A stretch of DNA of 26,061 nt from contig SZWC01003616.1 of assembly GCA_023375785.1 (NCBI GenBank), forward strand, positions 95,724 to 121,784, read 5' to 3'. This document shows, in pieces, positions 10,451-19,043 of the stretch (position 1 is the first letter of the stretch; every line of letters begins with the position of its first letter). The notes below the pieces were generated by a model. That model did not search any database. It was not told where the DNA came from and saw nothing but the letters and a program-made list of their open reading frames with translations. Origin of the DNA: Penium margaritaceum (taxonomy: Eukaryota > Streptophyta > Zygnematophyceae > Desmidiales > Peniaceae). The translations under genes were made by a program, and so were the position numbers.

Positions 10451-10995
10451 GCAGCTACATCGGTGGCTTTGGACACGTTTTTGGTTGTTGTTCTTGCCAG
10501 AACTAGCAGTAGTGCCTGTGTGGTGCACCCTGTCCTCATCAAACCTTGTGTCTTAGTGAGCGACGTGCACAGGCAACACGATCATCGCCACCTCAGCATC
10601 CGCAACCCCGGTCAGATCTCAAACTGCCTTTCTTGGCAGCACCTGTCCTAGCGAAGGTAGCAGCAACATTCTTCACAGCCACTCACCCACGACACCAACT
10701 GTAGTAGCAATCACTACACACTCTATGGCAGAAGCTTTGGCATCTATGGCTTTAGACACGTTATGTGTTGATGCTTCTGGCAGCACCAGTAACAACACCC
10801 GTGTGATTTAACCCATCCGCATCAAACATTGCGTCTGAGTGGGTGACATGCACAGGCCGGCACGACCGTTGCCACCTCGGCATCCGTAGCCCCGGTCCAA
10901 CTACCTTTCTTGGCAGCACCCGTCCCAGCCTGCCTTGCATCCGCGGCTTCAACAATAGTAGCAACAACATCCTTAGCAACACAAGTGCAACTGCA
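10451..10995. repeat. Degenerate tandem repeat, two units of about 272 bp
   Basis: Unit 1 (10451-10727) and unit 2 (10728-10995) align along their length. Shared landmarks are the ACACGTT block, ATCAAAC followed by TGCGTCT or TGTGTCT, GACGTGCACAGG/GACATGCACAGG, the CACCTC-GCATCCG block and CTTTCTTGGCAGCACC. Traces of a third, more eroded unit may lie upstream around 10320-10400. On the minus strand both units can be read as TGAAKKGS, with unit 2 open over some 40 Ala/Thr/Val-rich residues. This may be the remnant of a repeated coding sequence. Unit 2 is interrupted at its end by element 2. Confidence 0.7.
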
Positions 10996-11000
10996 TCAAC
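10996..11000. repeat. Target site duplication of element 2, left copy
   Basis: TCAAC directly precedes the 5' LTR of element 2 and is identical to 14863-14867. Confidence 0.88.
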
Positions 11001-11566
11001 TGTTGAAAAACCAAAGACTCCGACAAAAGTTATTTCCAGTTTTCAATAAAGGTTCATGTCCGAGAGCAAACCACCTTAAATTAACGGCTCTTCAATCACC
11101 TCAACCATTGATTTCCGCTTGTCAAGTCATCCCCTAAAAATGTGACACATGTCACTTGCATCCGGCTAGCGGAAAGAAGCCGTTAATTGTACAACTTGTC
11201 CTGTTCTGTTGTATAAATAGAGGAAGTTCATTCCCTCCGAGTTAACCCCGAACAATTCTATCCATCATGTTTGCCTTTAGTTCTGCGTCTTCGCCGTCGT
11301 GTCCTCGCTCTGCTCATTCCTTTGCTTAGTCACGCTCGCTCCTTCGCTCAACTCCCCTCACCACATCACTTGCGACATCAACCCCTCACGCCTCGCTCCA
11401 GCATTCTCTCACCTTCTCGCTCTGTCCAAGAATCCTTCTTTGTGCCTTCTACGACTAACTCCCCTGCCTTGCTCATTGCTGACGTCAGAATATCCATGTC
11501 TGGCGAACTGCCCTACTCCCTTCTGCTTCTGCTGTTGTTTCTACCACTCATCTCATTCTTCTGACA
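11001..11566 (+). repeat. Element 2 5' LTR
   Basis: A 566-bp direct repeat starting TGTTG and ending CA, directly followed by the PBS. A TATA-like TATAAATAG lies at 11212-11220 and the palindrome TGACGTCA, a bZIP-type site, at 11480-11487. It is 51 bp shorter than the 3' LTR; the difference lies in a pyrimidine-rich stretch after about 11315. Confidence 0.93.
11212..11220 (+). promoter_or_regulatory. TATA box in the element 2 LTR
   Basis: TATAAATAG follows a conserved GGAAAGAAG block and lies about 350 bp before the LTR end, a sensible position for the Pol II promoter of the element. The 3' LTR has a decayed TATAAACGT at 14457-14465. Confidence 0.6.
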
Positions 11567-11578
11567 TGGTATCAGAGC
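11567..11578 (+). other. Primer binding site of element 2
   Basis: TGGTATCAGAGC follows the CA end of the 5' LTR and is the perfect complement of the initiator tRNA-Met 3' end. Confidence 0.95.
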
Positions 11579-11746
11579 CTCAGGTAACACTGCGTGGTTC
11601 TCCCTGATTATGTCCTTGCTTCACCGCTCTCCGCAACGCCGTAGCTCTCCACTTCATCGGTAGCTAACATCAGCAGTGTCAACACAAGTGCCTCTCAAGC
11701 TTTGGTGATCTCGTGACTGTCATGACCAAGCCGTGCATCCAATTCT

Positions 11747-12760
11747 ATGCCCGTGGCAACGTCCAACGACTTCTTGACTACCAATAGCTGTCAGAAGCTC
11801 TCGAGTCGCCTTCCTGTCGCCGACTTCTCCAAATCTTCCTGCCGCCCGCAACCACTCCTTCCCGGAGCGCCTTCTCCGATCCGTCCACTTCTAGCTACCA
11901 CCTCCGTTGCTACTATCTACACTAGAATCCTCCTTTGTCCTCTCACCTGCTCTACATCATCTTCTCGAGCCGCCTTCTCGTACCGCTCTTCCTCGCATTC
12001 ATCAGCAGCAGAGCTCCGTCCACTATCAGGACATCAGCCACCACCGGTCTTTGTGCTCATCGGTCTTGAGCCAATTGAGGAACAAGCTGTCACTCTCCTA
12101 ACATGTGCAAACGTCTCTTTTCCTCTTGTTGCAGCAGCGTTCCTCTTGCTATCAGGATATGGGATACCAACAGTCTTCCTGCCCGTCGGTCTCGGGCCAA
12201 TTGGGGGCACAAGCCGCCACTTTCCTGATATTAGAAGATACGTCTTCTGCATCTGCCGCATCATCGGCTCCTTCTCTTCTGTAATGCCACCCATCCACCT
12301 CATTAGCTTTCTCTTCCTCCTCCGCATCTCTTCCTCCTCTTCTGCAACTACTTCACTGGCCTCATCTGCTTCCGCATCACCATCCTCAGGTGTCTTCCTC
12401 TACCTCATCTTCACGAGCACTGCCGCATCTTCTTCATCAGTCTCGACATCGTATCTTCATCATCATCAGCAATGCACGTGGTTTTTCCCTTTTGTCCATT
12501 CCGTCATCATCCGCCGCAATCATCAACTCGCCATCTGTTTTCTCATCATTCACTCGGCACAAGGATCCGCCCGGTCGCATCGCCATTCTTGCGACGACCT
12601 GTGCCCACGCCGAAAACTTCTGCAGCACACGTGGTCCGCCCCTGCGCCCAGACATCCGTCATCATTTGCCTTCATCATTAGTCATCAGCATCTACCACCA
12701 GCACACGGATGTGCACGCATCAGCCATCATTCTCGTGGCGCCCTGCATCCCTACTGGTAG
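11747..12760 (+). CDS. 337-codon open frame in element 2 leader, function unknown
   Basis: This is the longest uninterrupted open frame in the internal region, between the PBS and gag. Its product would be rich in Ser, Pro, His and hydrophobic residues and matches no family I recognise. Two copies of a 126-bp (42-codon) direct repeat, at 12025 and 12151, are in frame with each other and give GLEPIEE / GLGPIGG. The composition changes sharply after the repeats. The DNA is pyrimidine-rich on this strand, which lowers the chance of stops, so the frame may be open by composition alone. I keep it as a possible ORF only. Confidence 0.25.
   Translation: MPVATSNDFLTTNSCQKLSSRLPVADFSKSSCRPQPLLPGAPSPIRPLLATTSVATIYTRILLCPLTCSTSSSRAAFSYRSSSHSSAAELRPLSGHQPPPVFVLIGLEPIEEQAVTLLTCANVSFPLVAAAFLLLSGYGIPTVFLPVGLGPIGGTSRHFPDIRRYVFCICRIIGSFSSVMPPIHLISFLFLLRISSSSSATTSLASSASASPSSGVFLYLIFTSTAASSSSVSTSYLHHHQQCTWFFPFVHSVIIRRNHQLAICFLIIHSAQGSARSHRHSCDDLCPRRKLLQHTWSAPAPRHPSSFAFIISHQHLPPAHGCARISHHSRGALHPYW
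12025..12276 (+). repeat. 126-bp tandem duplication inside element 2
   Basis: Unit 1 begins ATCAGGACATCAG at 12025 and unit 2 begins ATCAGGATATGGG at 12151. Shared blocks include a GGTCTTGAGCCAATTG / GGTCTCGGGCCAATTG match and the spacing to the ACGTCT block. The period of 126 bp is a multiple of three. Confidence 0.7.
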
Positions 12761-13110
12761 CAGATTGCTCGCGATAATTCGGGTTTTGCCGTCCCCTTGT
12801 CGCATCCTACTCCCCTATTTCTCGCAGCGCACGTGGTTTCACCCCTGTGCCCACCTCATCCTCATTAATTTGTCGCTTTCAGCCTCTTCCTCCGCTCGAC
12901 ACAAGGATCCACCCGGTCGAACCGCCAATCTCGCGGTGACCTGCGCCCATGCTGACATTTCTCAGCAGCGCACGTGGTTTCGCCCGTATGTCCAAATCAT
13001 CTGCATATTGTCTTCATAATCACCCTCCTTCACTCGGCACAAGGATCCGTCCGGTCGCATCGCTGTTCTCGCGACTACCTACACCCACGCCAAAAGCTCC
13101 CTCAGCGCAG
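12474..13110 (+). repeat. Degenerate internal repeats with G-box motifs in element 2
   Basis: A repeated module starts with GCACGTGG or GCACACGTGG, at 12474, 12626, 12839 and 12970. It contains CACAAGGATCC followed by CCGGTCG at about 12557, 12900 and 13037, and then GCGACNACCT..CCCACGCC. Four CACGTG hexamers (12475, 12628, 12840, 12971) are the G-box core bound by plant bZIP and bHLH factors. The units differ in length (about 130-210 bp) and by deletions. They lie in the transcribed leader, so they might act as an internal enhancer or as RNA structure. Confidence 0.65.
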
Positions 13111-13356
13111 GAGGCTCACCCATGCGTCAACATCAGCTTCTCCCTCCTCTTCATCCTCATCTTCTTCATCTGAGGTCAGCATAAGAACCTGCACGTGCCA
13201 GCCACCAATCTCTCAGTGGCCTGTACCCAAGCCGGCAGCAGACTTCTCGCGGCGTGTTGGTGCTCGCCTTCTCCTTGCCGCACTCTCCTTCTCTCTTTCC
13301 CAGCAAGCACCCAAAGTTTCATCTGTTCACACAACTTTATCCCTCAGGGTTTAGCA

Positions 13357-14268
13357 ATGGCCAGTCCCTGGAAAGACTACCCAACTCTCGATGAAGATGG
13401 AAGCAACATCTATAGTTGGTCTCACATGCTACAGGCAATCACCAGCACCATCTTCATCAACAAATATCGTCTTCCAGACTTCCTCCTCGGTGCATACAAA
13501 CATCAATGTATTCCACGCCAGGCTCCTCACCTCTACCATACAACCTTCCTGCTGATCTAGGGGCATCTCTTCAACCTTGTTGACGTTTCCTTCCACCATC
13601 TACGAGACAATGCAAGAAATGGACCAGAACTCTGCTTCAGACTGTAACTAGAGGCATGGAAACGATGTTGGATCACCCTCAAATGCTAAGACAATCCTCA
13701 CCTTCCCTCGATCCCCAAAGAACTCAGTGACAACCCATTCCTCAAAATTGATCTTGTGGACCAGGAGGAGGAAGAGGAAGAAGAGGAAGCAATGGAAGAA
13801 GAGGAAGTAGAGGAAGAAGAGGAATAACAAGTCATGACGGGCCCTACTCCGCCTCCACTTCCTCCTGCAGAAATCACCCAAGGACATGCTGCCGAGTTTC
13901 ACTACAGACAAGAAAGCAACATCACGGAGTGGCAAATACCAATCTTCACCTATCTCTATCCAGAGCTTATTGTTGTGTTCACAACCACCAACACCCTCCT
14001 TGGCAAACCCAAGTACCTCGGCAAGCAATACTCCCCTGCAGAGATGGCCAGGAAACAAGAAAGCCTCAACCGAGGAATAAGGACCTGGCTTTGCCACTTC
14101 ACGAGTCGAGACCTCCACCCCTTGCTCTCCGCTCATCCGTATGATCTTGGCACCATGTGGAAGGATCTCCTCTAACACTATAGTAGCCAAATTCCTGCTC
14201 ACTGGGAGAAGTACTGCTACGAACTCTTGTTGGACTCAGGGGGCCTGATGGAAAACCAAGGACTCTGA
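13357..14268 (+). pseudogene. Element 2 gag-like frame with five TAA/TAG and no TGA
   Basis: From the Met at 13357 one frame runs 303 codons to a TGA at 14266, 23 bases into the 3' LTR. The N-terminus (MASPWKDYPTLDEDG, then NIYSWSHMLQ) resembles the L-x-G-x-N-Y-x-x-W opening of copia Gag. A Glu-rich acidic tract of about 30 residues follows (13765-13824). The C-terminal part has LHPLLSAHPYDLGTMWKDLL then a stop then HYSS, like the conserved W-x-x-L-x-x-x-Y of copia Gag. No zinc knuckle is seen. Internal stops are TAG 13558 and TAA 13645, 13687, 13825 and 14173. There is no frameshift. By the standard code it is a pseudogene; see findings for the alternative. Confidence 0.65.
14238..14245 (+). 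other. Polypurine tract of element 2
   Basis: AGGGGGCC lies immediately before the TG of the 3' LTR, at the expected place of the plus-strand primer. It ends in CC instead of pure purine, so it may have mutated. Confidence 0.7.
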
Positions 14269-14862
14269 CAAGAATTGTTTCCAGTTTTCAATGAAGGTTC
14301 AGGTTCGAGACCGAGCCACCTTGACTTAACAGCCCTTCAGTCAGCTCAACCATTGATTTCCGCTCGTCAAGTCATCCCCTAATAATGTGACAGATGTCAT
14401 CCGCATCTGGCTTGCGGAAAGAAGTCATTAATTGTATGATTTGTCGTGTTCGGTTGTATAAACGTAGGACGTTCATTCCCTCAGAGTCAACCCACAACAG
14501 TTATATCCATCTTGTTTGCCTTTGGTTCCGCGAGTTCACCGTCGTGTCCTCACTCTGCTCGCTCCTTCACTCACTCTTCCATCACCGTCCACTCTTAGCT
14601 CTTGGCTTCACACCGCTTCGCTCCATCATGCTCACTCCTTTGTTTAGCTCCCCTCACCACATCACTTGTGACATCAACCCATCACGCCTCGCTCCAACAT
14701 TCTCTCACCTTATCGCTCCGTCCAAGAACCCTTCTTTGTGCCTTCTGTGACTAACTCCCTTACCTTGCTCATTGCTGGCGTCAGCATATCCATGTCTGGC
14801 GAGCTGCCCTACTTCCTTCTACTTCTGTCGTCGCTTCTGCCGCTCATCGCATTCTTCTGAAA
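14246..14862 (+). repeat. Element 2 3' LTR
   Basis: A 617-bp copy of the LTR starting TGATG and ending AA instead of CA. The extra 51 bp relative to the 5' LTR lie within about 14560-14640, in a stretch rich in CACTC and GCTCC motifs, where slippage or duplication is likely. Confidence 0.92.
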
Positions 14863-14867
14863 TCAAC
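14863..14867. repeat. Target site duplication of element 2, right copy
   Basis: TCAAC follows the 3' LTR and matches 10996-11000. The sequence from 14868 was originally joined to 11000. Confidence 0.88.
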
Positions 14868-16824
14868 CACTGACGGTTTCAAACCGTCACTCTCAGCTGC
14901 CTTGCTCCGATGACACTGGCGAAAACATCACCCTCTACAAGAGAAGCTTTGGTGTCTTGAATAGATTCCTAGCACGAGATTTGGGCAGTCAGCACCCTGG
15001 TGTCCTCACCTACGGTTGCACGTGAGCATGGCCGCATTGACAACGAGGTCGTGACTACGAGGAGAGGGTAGAATGTGAGGTGAGGTCCCGTGTTTGCCGC
15101 AACACTTAGGGGTATTACCCCAGTGAGGACACTGATCCGACCGCTGACTACAAGCGGGAGGACACTGTCGAGTACGCCGCCTACTGTTAGTCCGCATTGG
15201 ACGATATGCCGATAGCACAAAACACACTGACAGAAAAATGTACGCGAGGGTGTGACCGAGCGGGTTCCATACCTGGTGGAGGTGACAGGACAGAGGGGAG
15301 GTCATCATCAGAGTAGAATCGATGGGCAATCTCATGTCATTGTGCCAGTACTAGGAGGAGAGCATGCAACTTCATAGAGGCGTGTCAAAGCATGCTTTTG
15401 GAAGCGTTGCCTCGGATGTCCCTCTCCTGTAGAAGTGGCATGGAGGAGTGAGGCTGACTCATCGTCGGTATGCCCATCAAGAGGTGACGAATCCATGAAG
15501 AGGTGAGGAATCTGGTGTTGCAAAACGTAAGGGTCATGAGCTAGCCACAGTAGAAGCTGAAAGTGGCTACAACTTGAGGTGAATGCATAAGAGGTGGGAC
15601 CTCAAATAGTTACGGCTAGGAGGAACCTGGTGCTATCACGAAGGGAAATCCTTCGAACCTTAGATGACAAATGGGGCTTACACAACAGCTGCCGTGAGTG
15701 GGTTCAATCGGTGGAGACTGCTTGACTCCTTGGGCAGAGGCATCGGTGGTAGTGCAGCTGGAAGAGGGCAGTTGCTTGTACTAAGTTACTGGTGTTGGAA
15801 GGTTGGTGTGAGAAAGATAGCCGCATGCATGGTCAGAACAATACCGCCGGCTCTGGCGTCAGCAGCGGAGGTGGAGCTAGTGTCACGAAGAGCGAAGCAG
15901 GGATGACAATGGCGACTGGACGAGGTTGGGTGCCAACACGTTGGGAATGTGAGTGCGGGCAAGACACTCACAGCTTTAGCCAGGAGGAGGTTGCAATCTG
16001 AGAAAGGCTAGTGACAGCCGTTGGGAGGATAGAGGGTTTGTGGAGCCAGCACTGTTGTTTAGTCAAGGGTCACGGGCACAGAATGTGCACCAATGAAGAA
16101 CTTTGTGGCTGTACTAAAAGATGAGTGGGTCTGTGATTGATCCACAGATCATTTGCGGTAAGGATTTTCCTTGTTTCTCTGATACAAATCAATTGTCTTT
16201 GATGCGCTGGTTGTGTACATGGAGAACAAAAGTCAAGGTTGGAAGATCTCCACAGTCGGCACACACCATGGATGTGAAGTTATTGCACCTAGAAAAATAA
16301 CCAAGAAAAGTGTTGGGAATGTACAACGAGCGTGTAAGGTCCATTCGGTGCACACCTCACTCGTGTACCGCACACAGCGAGGCCACACCGCCGCAGGGAT
16401 CGAGACCCACCTCTCGGTATTGAAACCGAGGTGGCTACTCACCAGTGCTTTGCCTGCGGCCAACACGGTGACCCCCTTAAGGATGAGCACTCGAGCAACT
16501 ATAACAGTTCTGCCAAATAACCCAAGAGAAGTATGAGCCAGACCAATGCGTCCAAAAGTTCCCGAGGTCGCACCTCCTTCACATCCAAGAAAAACAATCA
16601 GGAGACTGGCCACACATCATAAAATTAATCAGGCACAATCTTGGAAAGGCTAAGTGGTTCCCTAGAGAGACTGGTACCCACGATAGGCTCTAGTCTTGTA
16701 TGCGAGAGCTCAAGGCGAAGCCCTTGTCACTCAATCCTCTCCTCATACATATGTGGATGTGCATATGGTGTAGGATAAGAGGGCATTCTTGGTGTGAGAG
16801 GCCATGAACTGGACGAGAATTTAA
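14868..16824. other. Unassigned 2-kb segment with coding-like minus-strand fragments
   Basis: The segment starts with a small perfect palindrome, TGACGGTTT-C-AAACCGTCA (14871-14889). Minus-strand frames at 15332-15523 (63 codons, with HTDDESASLLHATSTGEG) and 14969-15220 (84 codons) look protein-like in composition but match nothing I recognise. At 16070-16264 and 16233-16613 there are further minus-strand frames; the first carries FCSPCTQPAHQRQ, with a CADCGD peptide just upstream in another frame. An imperfect hairpin lies at 16407-16434. No LTR, PBS or retroelement domain was recognised. Confidence 0.45.
15332..15523 (-). pseudogene. Unrecognised coding-like fragment, 63 codons
   Basis: The frame reads MDSSPLDGHTDDESASLLHA and continues with GEGHPRQRFQKHALTRLYEV. 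It stops at a TGA at 15332-15334. The composition, acidic then basic with a mixed hydrophobic pattern, looks more like a real protein than the surrounding shadow frames. Just downstream another frame gives DDDLPSVLSPPPGMEPARS, as if one reading frame had been shifted. I do not recognise a family. It may be an exon, a gene remnant or part of an older mobile element. Confidence 0.3.
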
Positions 16825-17420
16825 CAATTATCAGCCACAATTATGATGTCAGCATAAAGGCTGTCCAAATCAAGTGGTCCTTTTGCATCATCTTTGGAAA
16901 TATGATGCAAAAGGAGATGCTGAGTGGAATGGTGGTTGTTGCATGCCAAAGAAATCTTAAAAAACATAAAAAAATAGTTACATTTTGCATCTCAGCCTGA
17001 AATCCTTAAAAATTGTACATTGGAGAGCGTAATTTCGTTTGCTATATCCTGCAAGGCAAAATACAAAGCACGAGTGGATGCAATAGAGAAGTTTTCACTA
17101 GGGCTTTCTAACGAGCCTTTACACACCTAAAACGGTGGTCATTTAGGTCCGACCTGAATGAAGTTTCATTGGCCGCTTACGAACATCACGTGCCCCAAGT
17201 GCTGCTAGATAGGGTTGGACAACCCTTCGTTGCACCCATGGTGGTGGCGTGAGAATGTGATTGTAGCTGACATTGCAAGGGCGTCTCTGCTACTACAACC
17301 TGCTATTGTGGGTCACCGTGGCTTGGTGGTTCCTTACAAGACGGTAACTGTAGCCGTGACTCCCACAGCTACTGTCGCTACTTTGTCTCTGCTACGCAAC
17401 TCAGCAAGGGATGCCTCATT

Positions 17421-17432
17421 ACTCTGATACCA
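17421..17432 (-). other. Primer binding site of the truncated remnant
   Basis: On the minus strand it reads TGGTATCAGAGT, one mismatch from the initiator-Met PBS, directly after an LTR ending ...TTCTCA. It fixes the LTR boundary at 17433. Confidence 0.85.
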
Positions 17433-17635
17433 TGAGAATCTTCTAGGAATCCTCCTAGTCTTGTTGTTACTGACATGGCAACAGTTTCCAATTAGCTCGC
17501 ACACTAGGAAGCAAGCAGGTGCAAGAAACAACAAGGATTAGACAACGTAGATGAGCAATGTCTCATAAGCTCCAATAGTTTAGCAATGCAAAGAGAGAAG
17601 ATAATTGAAAAGCACATAATATAAATAGGTGCTGT
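17433..17635 (-). repeat. Partial LTR, minus orientation
   Basis: About 200 bp starting TG at 17433, homologous in reverse complement to the last 200 bp of the LTR at 17636-18279. Shared blocks include TTATNNTCTCTCT, GCTTATGAGAC and TAATCCTTG. The element-sense strand has a TATTTATAT run (about 17618-17626) that could be a TATA region. The first two-thirds of the LTR are missing where element 3 begins. Confidence 0.75.
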
Positions 17636-18279
17636 TGTTGTGATGTACATTGTCTCTGTCTGTCTGCATAGCTTATTATGACCATTTGGCCGTGTCCATG
17701 CTTGTGCAATCCCTGATACGGACCCAGCTGGCACTGAAGCACTGGTGGATGGTTGCTCTACCCACCAGCAGCTGCCAGATAGCTACAACGGTGCTCCGAG
17801 TGCTTGCTGGGGTGCTCACCAGGTTTTCTGTTGTCGCTACAGTGTTCTCGGTGGACTGGCTCTTGAGTCCGATTTGCATGTTTTGCATTGTGTGTCCACT
17901 GATCGATGCCGGTCCTGTGCGTGTTACCAGTCCCAATGTCTGGCTCAAGATTTTGCATCTGTAGGTTCAGACGGTGTCGCGTTTGGATGCCTACGGATAG
18001 AGTTGCGGACAAAATAGTAGTTTTGGGCCGGCTTGAGGACAAACTGACGTTGCCGCTCGCGTCACCCGTTGTGGGCTGTGGCAGGAATTTGTGTTGTCTC
18101 TTGTCAGTTATCATCTCTCTCTGCAGATTGAAGCTATTGCGCTTATGAGACTATGAGCGTCTTGCCTGGCATAATCCTTGCTATTTTTGCACCCGCCCTG
18201 TGAGCTAGAGCAATCGGTGACTGGACAGCGTTGCCAAATCAGCAGCAGTAGTGCTAGGAAGCTTCCAGGTAGCTTTTCA
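17636..18279 (+). repeat. Element 3 5' LTR
   Basis: This 644-bp unit starts TGTTGTGATG and ends CA at 18278-18279, the same length as the element 1 LTR. It matches the element 1 LTR in reverse complement: GTGTCCATGC, CCCTGATNCGGACCCAG, TTTTGCATTGTGTGTCCAC, TAGGTTCAGACGG and GCTAGGAAGCTT occur in the same order. Confidence 0.85.
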
Positions 18280-18291
18280 TAGGATAAGAGC
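18280..18291 (+). other. Degraded primer binding site of element 3
   Basis: TAGGATAAGAGC follows the LTR end and matches the initiator-Met PBS at 9 of 12 positions. Position and context (CAGTGAGG after it, as in element 1) support it. Confidence 0.7.
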
Positions 18292-19043
18292 AGTGAGGTA
18301 TTCCTCGTTGAGCTGTGTAGCAGAGACGCATCAGTGGCAACAACAGTGAGAGTCACACCTATAGCCACGGGTCCTGGGAGGACCCACCATGCCACGGTGA
18401 CCCACTGCAGCACACAACAGTAGCCGAAACACCATTCCAACAAAAGCTGAAGTTCCATCATGACGCCATTGCCATCGACGCAACGGTGGGTTGCCCAACC
18501 CTGTCTACTAGCAGTTCAAGCACGTGGTGGTGCTGGACCATTTGCGAAACTTCTTTGAAGTTTCATTTTAGGTCGCACCAACCACCCCCCCGGCGTTCGA
18601 GAGCGGGACTACCAGAATTGACCACCATTTTGGACGTGCAAAAGCTCATTGGAAAGCTCTAGTCATGAGCTCTTAAAAATATTCTTTCACGCTTTGTTTT
18701 GTACCATGTAGCCGAAAAGAAATGAAAAGTTGATCTCAGATATATAATTTCTAGGAATTTCGGACAGAGAAGAAAAATGTGACGTTTTTGCACTTTTAAA
18801 AGTTTTTCTTACTAAACCACCACCATTAAATTCAGCATTGTCTCCCGCATCATCGCTCCGAATTCCGCTGCATTTGGACAACCTTCATGCTAGCGTCATC
18901 ATTGTGGGTGATGACGTCATCACCTATACTTGGCAAAATTTCCATATGAGACATCAAGTTTTGCTAACGTTTCAAATCTTTGAGAAATGCAGTCGGATGT
19001 TCAGTCTGAAGACTTTTGCATTTTTTGCTACTAAGCGCCCCAC
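18292..19043 (+). other. Element 3 leader, with an 18-bp CRE-type palindrome
   Basis: About 750 bp homologous to the element 1 leader on the opposite strand, including the GTAGCAGAGACGC, CCACGGTGACCCACTGC and GGGTTGCCCAACCC blocks. At 18907-18924 lies the perfect palindrome GGTGATGACGTCATCACC with a TGACGTCA core, a consensus for bZIP factors. The element 1 equivalent near 7092 has lost the symmetry. Confidence 0.75.
18907..18924. promoter_or_regulatory. Perfect palindrome with TGACGTCA core
   Basis: GGTGATGACGTCATCACC is self-complementary over 18 bp. TGACGTCA is the classic CRE / C-box-type bZIP site. In the leader it could bind a factor as DNA or pair as an RNA dimer-initiation palindrome; neither role is shown by sequence alone. 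Confidence 0.5.

Larger units (their letters stand above)
11001..14862 (+). mobile_element. Element 2: complete non-autonomous LTR retrotransposon carrying only gag
   Basis: A 3862-bp element: 5' LTR 11001-11566, PBS 11567-11578, internal region, PPT 14238-14245, 3' LTR 14246-14862, flanked by a perfect TCAAC duplication. The internal 2.67 kb contains a long repetitive leader and one gag-like frame (13357-14268). There is no protease, integrase, reverse transcriptase or RNase H. This fits the known class of gag-only LTR elements (TR-GAG) or large retrotransposon derivatives, which borrow the enzymes of autonomous relatives. Hand alignment of the first 310 bp of the LTRs gives about 82% identity without gaps, so the insertion is old. 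No autonomous partner is visible in the window. Confidence 0.92.
16825..17635 (-). mobile_element. Truncated copia remnant: leader, PBS and LTR 3' part
   Basis: Reading right to left there is an LTR fragment (17433-17635), a PBS (17421-17432) and a leader (17420 to about 16825) homologous to the element 1 leader. Shared blocks include the CACAATNATGATGTCAGCAT block at 16838, GACCTGAATGAAG near 17150, and the GTGGTGGCGTG block at 17239. Homology to element 1 stops near 16825, before gag, so the rest has been lost. The LTR fragment aligns with only the last 200 bp of the element 3 LTR, in the opposite orientation. Confidence 0.8.

Noticed and set aside
12034..12327. A 97-codon minus-strand ORF inside element 2
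   Set aside because: It is opposite the pyrimidine-rich leader and rich in Arg/Lys through composition only.
16407..16434. Hairpin CCACCTC...GAGGTGG as a terminator or regulatory stem
   Set aside because: The stem has bulges, no partner feature and no neighbouring gene; it is not more than expected by chance.
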